A stretch of 64,000 nucleotides of DNA from Marsupella aquatica (lineage: Eukaryota; Marchantiophyta): the NCBI GenBank assembly GCA_973895155.1, contig OZ316896.1, positions 16,368,001 to 16,432,000 on the forward strand, written 5' to 3'. Numbering within the stretch: the first letter of the stretch is position 1; each line of letters begins with the position of its first letter. The notes beneath the pieces are model-generated. The model saw nothing but the letters and a program-made list of their open reading frames with translations, was not told where the DNA came from and did no database searches. Both the position numbers and the translations under genes were made by a program. Below are positions 50,433-62,900 of the stretch, piece after piece.

Positions 50433-51680
50433 TTATATTAGCACAATTAAATTCACAATAATATGGCACAATTCAGAGAGAAGGATCATGGAGGCAAGCT
50501 TCCTTTTCTGAACACGGATAGCTCCATGGATAGAATCATACAGCGACCCGTGACTCCAAATCAGGGCCCGTGAGTGCTGCAGGAGTAGTTGCACTTCCTG
50601 CCAAAGAGCCTGGACTCTGCGACACCCGAAAAACAGATGTTCATTATGTTCAAAGTGGAGGTGGCACCTCTCACTCATGCCGTCACTCACCTTCCATTTA
50701 CTGGCCCTACCGTTAGTGAAGAAACCATGTTGAAATGACCTCCAGACAAAGAAGCGGACTCTTGGCAGGGTCCATCCTCCCCGCAATTGTTTCCAGCGTT
50801 GTTGCCAGGATACCTCTGTCCCCAGCTGACCCCATCTGCCATTCAATTTGGTAGTGTCATATAGAGCTGGGAAGGACCAGTGCACCCACACTCGATTGGG
50901 GAAGCTCCATCCCCAGTTTCTTCCAGTCCAGTTCCATTTCCAACCGGTGCTCTGAAATAGTTGTCCATCAGTTGTGCCATCTTGTCAAGTTAAGAGTGAG
51001 TGAAAAGCCTGGAATTCGGGGAACCCCACCTGTCTATGAGATCTGAGCCGATAGCTAAGCTCCTCTACTTTAAGCCACTGGTGTTCATGGTCTTGTAGAT
51101 CAGCAATAGTCCAGATCCCCCGATTTGCTAGATATCTTCTCAGGTTCACTTGGTTTGAGCCGTTGTCTGCTGGTTCCTCTCGTAAAGGAGCACCGTTTGC
51201 TCCACGGTAAGCTGGCCGGGAAGGGTGCCAGCTCCAAAGGTAAAGTGCAGGTGATTCCTTTTCTCCATCCACCCACCCCCCAGCAGTCCCTTCAACGTTG
51301 GAGAACCCTGGATGTGAATGTGGGGTGAAAGGAGCATAGCCTCCGATGGAGACCACAGACGTCTCTCCTTCTTGCATGGCCCACGTCTTAGCGAGCACTT
51401 AATAAGCACATTTGCCATAGCTACCCATTCCTTAGGCTCACCGCACAAGAGCTTGACAACATGTCACATCTTCAGCGCAGTGGCCTGGTCAGCAAAGGGG
51501 AGAATGCCCAATCCCCCAACCAGCTTAGGCCTGGCAATATCCTAGGCCTGGCAATATCCTTCCATGCAATGAGGGCCTTCTTGTTGCCACCCTGCTGGTT
51601 ACAAGGACTCGTAATCATGAAGTTATAAGATCAAGGGAAACCACCAAAGAGCCAAGGAGAAAATAAAACAATTGTTAGAT
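50433..51680 (-). pseudogene. Broken LINE remnant: reverse transcriptase C-terminus and zinc-binding domain
   Basis: Going down the minus strand: GGNKKALIAWKDIARPK (about 51580-51530), then GGLGILPF..ATALKMRHVVKLL (about 51510-51440), then LPRVRFFVWRSFQHGFFTN and CHLHFEHNEHLFFGCRRVQALW (about 50790-50600). The middle blocks and the last are the hallmarks of the segment after RT and of the zf-RVT zinc-binding domain of plant LINEs (WR, then C..C, then EHLFF.C). Frame shifts break it at several places. One cause is visible: a 17-bp tandem duplication (TAGGCCTGGCAATATCC at 51526 and 51543). The reverse transcriptase core is not visible above 51680. Confidence 0.75.
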
Positions 51681-51699
51681 AGAGCCCTCCCAGGATACT

Positions 51700-52543
51700 G
51701 TGGTACCAGCTGATGCGGCAAAGCAACACAACTACTCTAGTTCTCGGGTTTTGAGTGTTTGATGAGTAAAGTACTATTGGTTACTGCGCTAATTCACACA
51801 GTCAGTCTTAGTTACTGTGCTGAGATACACAGTCACAGTCTTTCAGCTTATCCAGTAGTTTGTACAGTGCCGTAGAATTATATATAATGCGACACGACCC
51901 GCGAAACGCTCAGTTGCTGGGACTGCGAAACTCAATGACTGCTTGCTCTAGACCTCGACCTTCCAGTGCTACAAATCTAGGACGGTCCGCAACAACCTTG
52001 ACAGACGAAATTCCAAGCACGCTTCTAATTCTGAAGGTGGATCATATGTCCTACTGCCGTACCGGACAAATGGTCACCAATCAAAGCAGCTTCACCAATG
52101 TCCTCATTCAAAGATACTACGGTAGAATTATCACCGAAACCTCAGTGATTCCCAACAATGGTTGGCTTTCAGTATTTGATAGTTGCTGACACTAGATACA
52201 GCCAGGTTATATCGCAAATACTAGTCACCATGCCGCTTCCAACCCGCCCATTCATCGACTGTTGGAGTGCTAATGCCAACCTTTCGCAAGTCATAAAGAT
52301 TAGCTGAATAACACAACAGAACACAACACAGTCAAATCGAATCAAACCATTTTCAACATCAACAAGTCACCTTGCCACATAAACCTAGACTTTCCAAGAT
52401 AAATCTCATCCAAAACTCATCAACTAGATACCTAAGATCCATTCATTGTTATCCTTTTATCACTTAATTGTTTTTGCACTTTTCCTTTCTCTGGTCCGAA
52501 TAGGAGGGGAAATTATCAACCAGTAGTGTTTGTTGCTGAGCAA
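51700..52543. other. Intergenic, no gene seen
   Basis: Contains a frame at 51860-52189 (109 aa) without recognisable domains, and the likely 3' region of the isochorismatase-like gene at the right. Confidence 0.35.
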
Positions 52544-54338
52544 TTACCCCAGAGACACAGTCTCTTCAGCTACAAATTCAGCTTGCTTCTGCTTAATTAT
52601 GGTGAGACCATAGCAGTTCAGACAAGCTGAAAACCCAACTCGAATTCAAGTGAAGCATACCTCCTACAAGGTGGACGTACCTTCATGAACTTCAGGAGTG
52701 GCAGCCGCAGTGGCATCAGCTAGGACAACCACCTTGGGATAATCTAAGGCCAACGCATCAAATACAGTTGCTCGAATGCAGTTTGGAGTTTGTACCCCTG
52801 CAAAATTAGAACAGCCGTATTCATAACAGTCTATCTAAAGGAATCCAGTGTACTGATAAGGAATATTAGCTAATCTTTCGAAGCCATCACCTTGGCATAA
52901 TCTAACGCCAAAGCATCAAATACAATTGCTCGTGCAATTTGGAATTGTACCTATGAAAAATTCTGACACCCGAATTTGTAACTTTCTATCTGCAGGAACA
53001 TGGAACCCGATACCGAATGTACAGAGAAATTTACTACACTAAGTTTACAGAGAAATCCTCCAGGAAAGAGTGCCCTCACCGACAACCACAACGTTCGTGA
53101 TGGCCATTCGACGAAGTATCAAATCCAGGTTGGTGGCAAAAAAGGCACTGAATCGAGACTTGACCATGATGACCTCTCCACTCTTTGGTTCCAACCCATC
53201 CACTAATTCCGCCCCTTCGCTCCCTTTCACGGTCGGTCCAACTACTCCATCAGCATACAGATGTGTTCGAAATAGCTCCACATCTCTCCCAGTTACATCA
53301 TGTTGTCGTACCACCTGTGAAGTAAATATACCCACAGACGCTCAGAATCACTTCGTTGGATGAGGAAATGACCAAAACATTGCCCTGAAATCCAAGAATC
53401 TTCACAAGCCCAACATTCAGGCACAACAGCTCCTGTCATCAGTAAAGACTTGATAAGAAAAAGCCTCTTCTCGTGAAAGGAGTACATTTCCATCAAATCT
53501 TGTGGACTTATTTAACCATCTCGATGTCCTATCTTAGAGCAAACAAACTCTCGCCAAATTGAAGGTAATCAAGCTTCATTAGAAGCCAATGGACGACATA
53601 AAATGCATTACTTCTCAAAGCATACTGCCCCACATAAAGGCAGCTGTCATATACAGGTCACGCTTCCAAATGCCATAAAATAAATTCATTGGCAGCAAAC
53701 CCGATCTTAGACCGTAAATATTAGAAGAAGCAATGCTTGTGCATCAGAACTGTAAAGGACTTACCCATACGACATGTGCACCCTTGGCACGAGAAACTTC
53801 CACTGCATTTTTCACTTCAGCCACAACTCCTGAACCACCTGCAACATGTAAAGGCCCTCCAGCTAGGACAAAGTCATTCTGCAATATAAGGCCACAGTTG
53901 AGATATTTCAAAGGCCCGTCCTTTCCAAAGACAGAATTCTGTAGAAAATTCAAAGAAAACACGTCACACGTGCCAGGAAGGCGCCTGAATGGCTGAATCC
54001 CCACTATGCTCACTCACTACTCTCCATGTCCTTTTCTGCCAAATTTCATTCAGAAGCAAAAGTACCTACATTGACGCGTTCGTTCAGAAAGTAATATAAA
54101 CTTGTAAAACAAATATATTTGTTAACATTCTAGAAAAGACAGTCCCACACTTGTGCTCCAAAAGCGTAAGAATAGAGGTAGTCAATCTATGAGTCCTCCA
54201 TATTCCCATGGCAGACGACGTGCTTCCACAATACCAGAAACTGGGAAAACATACCTGCATATCCACCACAATCAATGCCGTGTGTTTCCAATCAAATTCT
54301 GGTCTCGGATCTACGATTTGGTCCCCACTTGGTGCCAT
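52544..54338 (-). CDS. Isochorismatase-family hydrolase (nicotinamidase-like, At3g16190 type)
   Basis: Cysteine hydrolase fold protein. Minus-strand exons joined by frame and splice sites are 54338-54255, 53878-53765, 53314-53080, 52797-52681 and a tentative last exon 52626-52544 (TAA), about 210 aa. The catalytic triad of the family is visible: Asp26 in ALIVVDMQND, Lys118 in VMVKSRFSAFF and Cys151 in VQTPNCIRATVFDAL, followed by DATAAATPEVHE. The RDVELFR, GAELVDGL and RFSAFFATNL blocks match the Arabidopsis protein once annotated as an inactive nicotinamidase, so the substrate is not known. The last exon keeps frame but its product does not resemble the usual C-terminus (DMKNIGV...), so it is uncertain. 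An extra, decayed copy of exon 4 lies in the preceding intron (see 52887-53000). The NDUFB3-like gene follows upstream on the same strand. Confidence 0.85.
52887..53000 (-). pseudogene. Decayed tandem copy of isochorismatase-like exon 4, inside the intron
   Basis: The plus-strand sequence from about 52888 (CACCTTGGCATAATCTAACG) matches the functional exon region from about 52730 (CACCTTGGGATAATCTAAGG) base for base, 158 bp away, and the match continues into flanking intron sequence. On the minus strand the copy reads VQFQIARAIVFDALALDYAKV. The functional exon reads VQTPNCIRATVFDALALDYPKV. The copy lacks one codon and the catalytic cysteine, and its 3' half (DATAAATPE) with the splice donor is missing. 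It is a dead or dying duplicate. Confidence 0.75.
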
Positions 54339-54928
54339 TGGAATGCAAATTTAAAGATCCTGTTTGTAAACCTAATTCTACAAGAGCTTCGACTTGAGAA
54401 GAGAAGACGAGTTCTCAAAACCTCTGGAACAACGTTCCTGCACATGTCGTAGCAAAAGGGAGGCAAATTCCAGCTGTCAGCATGGAGGAAGACAACAATG
54501 TGTGCATCAACATTACAGATGATACACTACCTAACTTCAAAGCCAGTAGCCAGGCTGATCATTTGAACGAAGGGCCAGAACACTGCTGCGGATCACGATG
54601 GTGACGACTCACGCATTTATTGATGAATTCAGTGAAGAAAAATAGACTCACACATTATCGTGAGTGCATACACGGCTGAAATTGCCTGCCTTTTCAGTCT
54701 TGGATTTCCATCAAATTAACTCTATCTCCATGACAGGAGCGTAGTCTCGCCAAACATTACTAATCTCAGGAAAACTCTGTGCTATGCTGTGCTGTGCTCA
54801 AACCAGCCTACAGACTCCGCAGCATCACTGGACCACGAGACGGTTCCCTAAGTCAATTCTCACTTCCACGATTACGAGTTACAATAAGGTAATCGTCAAA
54901 CAACCAGCTCCGCCCCGCGGCGCCCCCG

Positions 54929-55126
54929 CTAGTGATCGGATTTCTTGGAGCCGGACGCCGAGAGCTTGGTCCGCATGCCGTCCACGAAGAGGAAGGCCGA
55001 AAACACCACGACCGCGATTCCCAGCCCCGGCGCGGATCTGCTCAGGTTGCCGTTGATAAAGGGATGCTTCCGGTATGCGTCATTCTTCGCGAAGAATGTT
55101 CCTGTTTGAACCTTGCGATCCGCCAT
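54929..55126 (-). CDS. NADH dehydrogenase (ubiquinone) 1 beta subcomplex subunit 3 (B12/NDUFB3-like)
   Basis: A 65-aa accessory subunit of mitochondrial complex I, in the membrane arm. ATG on the minus strand at 55126, stop at 54929, intronless. The plant B12 pattern is clear: TGTFFAKNDAYRKHP near the start (plants have TGEFFRR.DEWRKHP), then a single membrane segment APGLGIAVVVFSAFLFVD (about 32-50), then a short Lys/Ser-rich tail. Length (about 65-75 in the family) and layout fit. It lies about 590 bp upstream of the isochorismatase-like gene, same strand. Confidence 0.85.
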   Translation of the reverse strand: MADRKVQTGTFFAKNDAYRKHPFINGNLSRSAPGLGIAVVVFSAFLFVDGMRTKLSASGSKKSDH

Positions 55127-56419
55127 GGCAGCCAGGAATGGCCCAGCCTGCTACTGCTTCTTCACCCTGCAGATGACGGATCAATGGGCGGACCGATCTG
55201 AAGAGTAGGCACACTAACAATCCTGCTACTTGGGAGTGGACGAAACACGAGAGAGAAAGCAAGACGAGGGTCTTGAATCGTTCGGAACCTCACAAGCGAT
55301 GCTCCCCTGAAATCGCACACAATCTGAAGGAACTATGAACCCTCTGAGGCATGCTCAAACAAGCGTCCAAATCAAGTCCTCCAGACCGTCGCTCAGCGCA
55401 CGTTTCCACGAGAGCAGCACGTTAACGCGATGTCAACAGCCATCATCAAGCAATTTTCACCTCGAAAATGTTGTCAGCAGAACAACGCGCACAACGCAGC
55501 AAAGTTCTCGATCTGCACTCTTCTCCTATTTTACAGTGTCTACTCCCCCTGTTCTCCTCTTTCCCCTAAACCCTTCACCGCAACAAAGAAGCAAACCTGC
55601 AGCGCTATTCAACCACAACTATGTACAGGAGTATAGTACTGTACGTTGGCCATGGATAAATTCAATTCACTCAGGTACCCACAAAACACGCGGGGTAAAA
55701 GGGTGGGGATTTAATGGGTCCATTTGGGCTTCCATTTCCATAAACTTGTCGCTTTTGTTTGTTACCCTCCATGGACCCTTTGTTTGGACCCTTTGTTTGT
55801 TACTTTTTGTTCTTTGTTCCTTTGTTTGTTTTTGGTTTGGGATCCCTTGGCTTGTTTTTCTTGGGGCCCTGCCCTTTCTTTTTCTCCCCTTCATTGGGTT
55901 GCTTTGCCTTTGGGATCATGTCTCCGGGTTAGGGCTTTTTGCCCTTGGACAGTGTGATATAAAAAAAAAAATTGTTCATATAACTATATAATTATATTGC
56001 AAGCCACTCTTGAGGACTCTGATGCTTGCATGGGGCGGTAACTGAGTTAGGGGAGCAAGTGAAAACTGGGGATTGGGGTAGGGTGAGTCTCTGAAAATGA
56101 CCCAATGGGCTTGGGGGGTGGGAGGGGGTTACTCTGTCATCTATGAACTCAACTGCAGGCCTGAGTTGTGAGTTCAAGGCTGGTTAGTTCCATAACTCAG
56201 GTTATGAGACCGAGCTATCAACTTAAAAAACTGGGGGGAGACAACCTTGAACCACTCCTTGAGGCAAAGGTTACGACCTCTCTCACTTTTCAAAGCATAT
56301 ATCTCTTTACTTTCCCTCTTGGTAAGTTGTCACCCATTAAATGCAACAGCCATTGCCATGTCAGGCCCAAAGCCCATGTGCTTCTAATGCAGGTTTCCAA
56401 ATTATCAGATTTCCAAATT

Positions 56420-56596
56420 TACACCTAAAGTTAATGGTTAAGGTTGTTGGGAAAGTGTTGAGCCTGTAGGCTTTAAAGTTAATGGTTAAGGTGAATGGTT
56501 AAGGTTGTTGGGAAAGTGTTGAGCCTGTAGGCTTTAAAGTTCATGGTTAAGGTTAATGGTTAAGGTTGTTGGGAAAGTGTTGAGCCTGTAGGCTTT
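56420..56596. repeat. Tandem repeat, three units of 61 bp
   Basis: GAGCCTGTAGGCTTT recurs at 56460, 56521 and 56582, with AAAGTT.ATGGTTAAGG and TTGTTGGGAAAGTGTT between. GGTTAA(T/A)GGTTAAGG stretches show the 6-bp wobble typical of slippage. Each unit contains the palindrome-like AGCCTGTAGGCTT. Confidence 0.85.
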
Positions 56597-57004
56597 CGTT
56601 ACAAGATGGCTCCCACAACTTTTGTGAGAGTTCCCATCAGTCTTGAGTTAGAACAAGATGCTAAACAGGCAATGCCAAGTTGTGAGATGCCTTACCAGGC
56701 TACGTCCCTGTCTGGAATTTGAGAACAAGCTGACTAGCGGTAGCTGGAAAGCTTTTTCAAACAGGAAACTTTGTTAACCAATTTTGGAGTAGGGTTACAG
56801 ACTAGAACCTAAAGCCCATACATGAGGTTTCAGTGCATAATTTTTATCCCTAAAATACTATCCAGCTGCAAATTTATGTGCAAAACATTATGAAAAATAG
56901 TTGCATGGCATAGAAAAATTCTCTCTAGCTGGGCTTCTGGCTAGGTCCTTGTGGCTGTTTGGTCCTTTGGTTGTCCCCCTTATTGGGCCTTTTGCCCATG
57001 GGAT

Positions 57005-57345
57005 TATATCACCCTGTTGGGCAGCTTCTGTTTTTTTGGGCTGTTTGCACAAGTAGAAGTGGTTAAGCAAGGATGACCCTAGTTATGAAGGAAGTGAGAT
57101 CATGTCTCCTTATTGGGCACCTTTTGTTGTTTGGCGTGGTCGAACTTGGTTTGATTGCTCAAAAGGTTCAGAATCATATCACCCTGTTGGGCAGCTTCTG
57201 TTTTTTTTGCTGTTTGCAAGACAAGTAGAAATGGTTAAGCAAGGATGACCCTAGTTATGAAGGGTGTGAGATCATGTCTCCTGGTTGGGCACCTTTTGTT
57301 GTTTGGCGTGGTCGAATTTGGTTTGTTTGCTCAAAAGGTTCAGAC
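57005..57345. repeat. Tandem duplication, 2 x 170 bp
   Basis: The segment from ATATCACCCTGTTGGGCAGC (57006) is repeated from 57176 with a few changes. Both contain AAGCAAGGATGACCCTAGTT and GCACCTTTTGTTGTTTGGCG. Not coding. Confidence 0.85.
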
Positions 57346-58237
57346 TTGTTGCACATTGTGTGCAATTTCAAGGGACCCTTCTCTTCTCTCCGTGACAATG
57401 GAATGATTGTTGAGGATGGAGTCTCCGATTTAGCTTTTCTCTTACAGACTTTTATCGCAAAGGAGGCATTCAACGCCTGGCCATAGCTTCGAAGCGCGGT
57501 TGAAGTTGGTGAGTATGGTCGGTTGGGTTTAGATTGGTGAGAGAGGCCCGCTCAGGTGAGTTCTGCAAAGAGGCAGCGTCAAACACCAGGCCAGCCTATC
57601 TCCCTGCAAAAATACCAGCACTAATTAAGAGGGATGAATCGGAAGATTGGTTCCTGATCTTTAGTTCTGCCCCTTCCCGACATGGAGTAAGAAGGGATTT
57701 GCGAGTCATCGAATTCCCATACTCTAGATTGGTCAGTTGCGGAGCACTGGTTTTTAATACCTGACCGGACTGTTTTCCTCGGAACCTCCGTGATTTCCAT
57801 CTCACAGCTTTCGAATCCATGATTGTTAGAAGTTGAAGTTTGTTTCTGGTGATATATCGCATGGAATTCAATTTCTGTCAGCGGAGTTGTGCTTAAGCTT
57901 CCAGTCTCTCCTCGTGTACCGTGCAGTTGTTTTATTTTGTTTTTCTATGCCCGATTCCTTTTGGATGATTGCCATTCGGGAATACCATAACGCACGTTCT
58001 CCTGTTTAACGGATTGAGTTTGCAAAATTTTGATTTTCTTTCGTGCATTCGCCGATTAGAGTACGATAATATATTTGGTGTGGGAGTGTGATTCATCTGT
58101 GTAGTAGAAGAGGCATAGTAATTCGGGCAAGCTACTTATTACTGATGAAAGTATTGAACTCGTGCTTGCCTTCTTGACTATTGCAGTGAGCGAGTCTGGC
58201 TTTCGACTTTCTTACTGTAGAGTGAAGAAAAAAAGAT

Positions 58238-59959
58238 ATGGCGTCTTCTCCTTTTCTCACCTCGCGTCTGGCCCTCCTCCCATTGAGCTTTGCTAGCTTG
58301 GCTACCGCGCCATCGTCGACGTCTTCTTCAGCCTCCTGCTCTGCTGCCAGGGGAGCTCTGTGCACAAGGAATTGCGCGGCAGCACCCATTCAGCCCAGAA
58401 AGACCACTGCCGCAGCTGCTGCTTCTCCGAAAAGTTCTACGAGGAATGTTGTCTGTGTTGATGGTGGGGGCAGCGATGTGAGAAAGGGCGTGCATCGCTA
58501 CACGTCGAAATTCAGTGGCACTCCGGTCCCCTTCACGAGTGTTTCGGCCGCCCGGACGGCGCGGCCTCCTGCTTCGTCAAGAGGGAATCCTGGCGTCTCC
58601 TCATCTCCGCGCTCGGCCCTTGTGGTACGGCGAATTGTTTCATTGTTTCCCACTTTCCGTTGTGTGGAGTTTGCAGCTGTTTTTTTTTCCTCTTTGCTCG
58701 GACAGACTGAGGAGATTTGTGCCCTTCTTTGTTTGCGTCTCTAAGATTGACGTTTGGTTCTTAGGATTGTAGCTTTTTGATCAAACCAGAAAATTGCACT
58801 AGCAAGGTCGTAGAAAATCTTCCCAATACACGATTTGTTTGAGGACGTTAAAATTGCTCTGACTCTTCGATCCCGAGTTAGTTGTTATCATTTAGTTCGA
58901 AAGACTGGAAAATTTGGGAATGGAAAGCAACGAAGAGGTTTCATGTTCCATTTTAAGATATGCTTCCATCTTTGTTGGTACATGGAACATTAGGGTTCTG
59001 TGTTTAGATTACATATCAATTGAGCTGCTGAATTCCTGTGGCAAGGTCTCAATAGTCTCCGTGAAACGCTGCCTTCACCTTTGCTTTTTTCCCTTTCTAA
59101 TTATGAACTTTCAATCTAGTAACATGGAGACTTACTCTTGCATTATGGTCTTAACAGCAAAAAGTGACAGCAAATGAGCTTGATTCCATCCTGAGTGCGG
59201 AAAGAACCTCTCCGATGATAATTGATTTCTACGCCACCTGGTGCGGTCCCTGTGTTTTGCTTGCGCAAGAACTTGAGCAGGTGAGTTGAGGTTCTCTTTC
59301 TTCCCTTGAGAATTCAACCAGAATACAATGTTTGCCTTACTCTTGAAGTGATGCTCAGTTTGCTTTTGTGGGTCCTTCCCTCAAAGTTCTCAGCAAAGGA
59401 TAGAATTTAGCTTGTTGGTTTGTTCATTCAATGCAATGCTATCCATTCACCGTCATTGAATCAATCTCCCACATTCGTTCTCATTCATTCACTATTCGGT
59501 ACACCTCATTCATTCTTCTGATGACAGCATTCGTCGGATTGGATATTACTTCTTTTCAGCGAATTGTTTTGATTTGGACAATGTTGAAAGTGCAGCTGGC
59601 CGTGGAATACGGTGAAGACATCCGATTTTTGAAAGTGGATACCGATGAGGAGCATGAACTAGCTTCACTAATGGAGGTACATTTCTCTTGAAGTGTTTGT
59701 TGCGGAAAACAGGACATTTCGTATCACATCTCCGTATTGTAAACGATGCTTGGCGCACCAAGAGATGTGCTTTGCTGCTGTTGTAACGAATCCCAATTGC
59801 TTTCATGGTGTTCACTCCCGCGCGTGTTGTATGCAGATCCGTGGCTTACCGACTTTAGTGTTCGTGAATAAAGACGTTGATAAGCTTTCCATTCGTACCG
59901 AGGGATTGCTTCCGACAGATGCAATTCGTGATATCATCGAGAAAGAAATCTTGGTTTGA
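58238..59959 (+). CDS. TRXz: Thioredoxin z (CITRX), chloroplast
   Basis: Plastid thioredoxin that associates with the plastid-encoded RNA polymerase complex and with fructokinase-like proteins FLN1/2. Exons are 58238-58624, 59158-59280, 59596-59676 and 59837-59959 (TGA), all phase 0, 237 aa. The active site W157-C158-G159-P160-C161 is intact. The surrounding DFYATWCGPCVLLAQELEQLAVEY and FLKVDTDEEHEL, IRGLPTLVFV and RTEGLLPTDAIRDIIEKE match CITRX rather than other plant thioredoxins. The cis-proline is Pro in GLPT. The N-terminal about 128 residues are Ser/Ala/Arg-rich with few acidic residues, as in a transit peptide, and are longer than in Arabidopsis (whole protein 183 aa). Confidence 0.92.
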
Positions 59960-62900
59960 CAAAGTTGGAAACCTGCATTCTTTGAAAGCCATTTTGCGTT
60001 CATTATTAGCCAATCATTTCATCATCAAATTGTCTCTGGTATCAAAATCTTTCTTAAGCTTTCCTCTTGTATTTCTGAGCCACAAGTGCCGATTCTTTGG
60101 ATGCGTGCTCATACCGAAATAGTGTACCTGCTTCCCTCATAGCATTTTAGGCTCTTTTCGTGTACTCCTGATCTACGACCGCTAAAGAAAGATGTTGAGC
60201 GAATCTGTTGATGCCTGAGGCATTGCCAGCGTGAGGCAAGTATCTACTTGTAGTCCACAGAGTGAACCCAGAGAAGAGATCGCTAAGGGGCCGCGTCTTG
60301 TTGTAGACGCGTTTGATGATCTGCTGTTGCATTTAGCCCACGTCATTGCTGGCTTCATTACATCTGAGATATTTGTGTTCGAACGACTTCCGTTTATCAG
60401 CTTCCTAAATCGTTACGACTCGATACTGAGCACCTTTGGGAGCTTTTGATTCAACAGCCGACCAATGTTCCACTGATTGATATGGCTGTTTTGGGAGCAC
60501 CGATCTTTTACATTACGCTGAGTTCATTTAAACAGCTACTGTACCTCTCAACAGTTTTCTGCGTTGGTCTCGGTTTGCAAACCACTGGCTATGTCATCCG
60601 TGCTTACGTTCACTGGTCTGCACTAGATAATATTATCATTTGAAATGACCAACTAACAGTGCAAGAAGTAGCCCCTTAGAATCAGCACAGTGCGTGAACA
60701 CTATCCCTGATTATCATAATTCTATATCACTAGCCTGAATGCCAGCTCTGTGATGAGTACCATCTTCCCGTTTCCTGTCTAGAGGCTTCACTCTAGAGCT
60801 TTCTATATTTCTATATCACTAGCCTGAATGCCCAAGCTTTGAGTAAATCCCCCGAATCTTTGTCTAGAGATTTAACTCTAGACTGAGGGCCTTCTCTTAG
60901 CATTCTATAAATTTAGATGACTAGCCTGAATATCCCAGCTTTGCTAGTAAATCACTAGCCTGAATGCCTAAGCTTTGCTAGTAAATCGATAGTAAATATA
61001 TTCTATCATTTCCCTTGCTTCCAATTCCACCCAACCATAGATACTCCCTCAAAAGCACTGAATCACTAGCCTGAATGAATGCCCAAGCTTTGCTAGTAAA
61101 TAGATAGTGAGTATCATCCTATCATCCTATTTTTTTCCAATTCCACTCTACTCTCCCAAAATCATTATCTACAGGCTTCATGTCTAACAAGTCATTATCT
61201 ACAGGCTTCATGTGTAACAAGTCATGATCAGGAGGCTTCACTGCCTAGACTATACCCATCTAGAGGCTTCACTATCTAGATTGTATTCCCTTATAGTAGC
61301 TGTTGACGCTTTATTGATAGAATCTCCTTGCATTCGGTCCCACATGCTCTTCTTGCTTCTTTTGAAACCTCATTTCATGCAATGCTACCCTGCGATCTTC
61401 CTAACAGATCATCTAACAAGAGATCGATATATCACCTGTACATTGTCGATATGCTCCTAGTGACCCCAAAAGTTAGTAAAAATGCTTTACGCTCACGCGC
61501 CGACATCATCGAAACAAACACCCATGCGAACGCTCTGCAGGCAACGACCTCCACTGCTAGAAAACCCACTTCCGGATTACCTCGTCCCCCAACTCTAACG
61601 ATAAAACATTAGGGACCAGCTCTCCCATTGAGACGAGGATTTATTTTCTGTTCCCAGATACTTGCAAGTATCTCAGGAACTCAATTCTGATCGGAAATTT
61701 CACATCCGCCTCGAGATGATTCTAAAGAATCTTTCCGGACTAGACTCACAATGGGTCTTTTCCCAAAATTGAAGCCTGAGCAAACCAGTATCTCAGGCAC
61801 AGCTGTGAAGACGACTGTGAAAACGACTGGATCAGCCCCAGAAAGGTGCACACAGGGATGATCGTTGTGGGGGAATACCTACGGTCCCTGCAATTTTCAA
61901 ACCGCTCTTCCAACTACTCTTCCATCTCGCACAGATAGTAATCTATTGAGAATGCCAGAGTTTGTGGTCTGTTTGTCTCTGAAGTAAGAGATACACAGTG
62001 CATGGTGGTAAATTCACTAGTCCTGCATTTTCATTTCTGTTCTGCATGGGAGAAAATTTACAGTGATGTTGCTTTAATTCAAAGCAATGTAGACCCCGAA
62101 TATGCCAAGTTATTACATTACGCATGTCGGTAAAAGCAATGTCATCGACCTCTTCAGCCTGGGTAGTTCCGCCCTTTTCATGACTTCGCATCAATTGATG
62201 TCTTACTGGATGGCCTCATACAAAAACAGTACAACTCAGCTAACAACGAAATACCTACAGTCGAGGAACCAAATCTTAGTGCCAATTGTAAGCCCAAAGG
62301 TGAAAGCAGGGTAATGAGGAGACTGAAAACAGATGGCTCAATTCCACTAAGCGGTTGGGAGTCATACCTTTACTATGGGAGTCATACAATTACTATGGGA
62401 GTCATCCTTTCACTACACACAGGTTTTACTTCCGCGGAAAGTCCCACAAAAGAAAAGAAACTGCCATTTTCCTTTGAATCATTAACGAAAGGAGGAATTC
62501 AACTCATACAAACACAGGACTTTTACCCGGCGCTGGGTACCATCTGTAATGCGTGTACCAGGGCCGGCCACAAATCGTTGACTGAATTAAGTACAACTGA
62601 TGTACGGCGAAGATCTAATTACAGTTACCGGTAGATTGAAATGCAAAGAGCGAACACTACATCCATTAAATGGGTACTCTGCGTTGTGACCAGCAAGAAG
62701 GTTGTTGAACAGCAGAACTTAGGAGTTGTACAACCTCACACTTATAAGTGCCATGACAAAATCCACTGTTCTAATTTTCCCAAAATAAGAGCTCCAGATG
62801 ACTCCGCTGAAAGCATCGACAGCAGCTACACGGGGTAAAAGTAGACTGCTCTCTTGCTTCTTACCAAGATGTCCTCCCTCAACAAGATGCATGAGCCTGC

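Larger units (their letters stand above)
55127..58237. other. Intergenic between the NDUFB3-like gene and thioredoxin z
   Basis: Begins with the NDUFB3-like promoter region. 55680-55960 is a T/G-rich, CTTTGTTTG-laden block resembling the LINE-type tails elsewhere, ending in a short A run. Tandem repeats lie at 56420-56596 and 57005-57345. The last part is likely the thioredoxin z promoter and leader. Confidence 0.4.

Noticed and set aside
55667-55957. Frames in the T/G-rich block (Phe/Leu/Cys-rich on plus, Lys/Arg-rich on minus)
   Set aside because: Low-complexity CTTTG-type sequence, likely a repeat tail, gives long frames on both strands.
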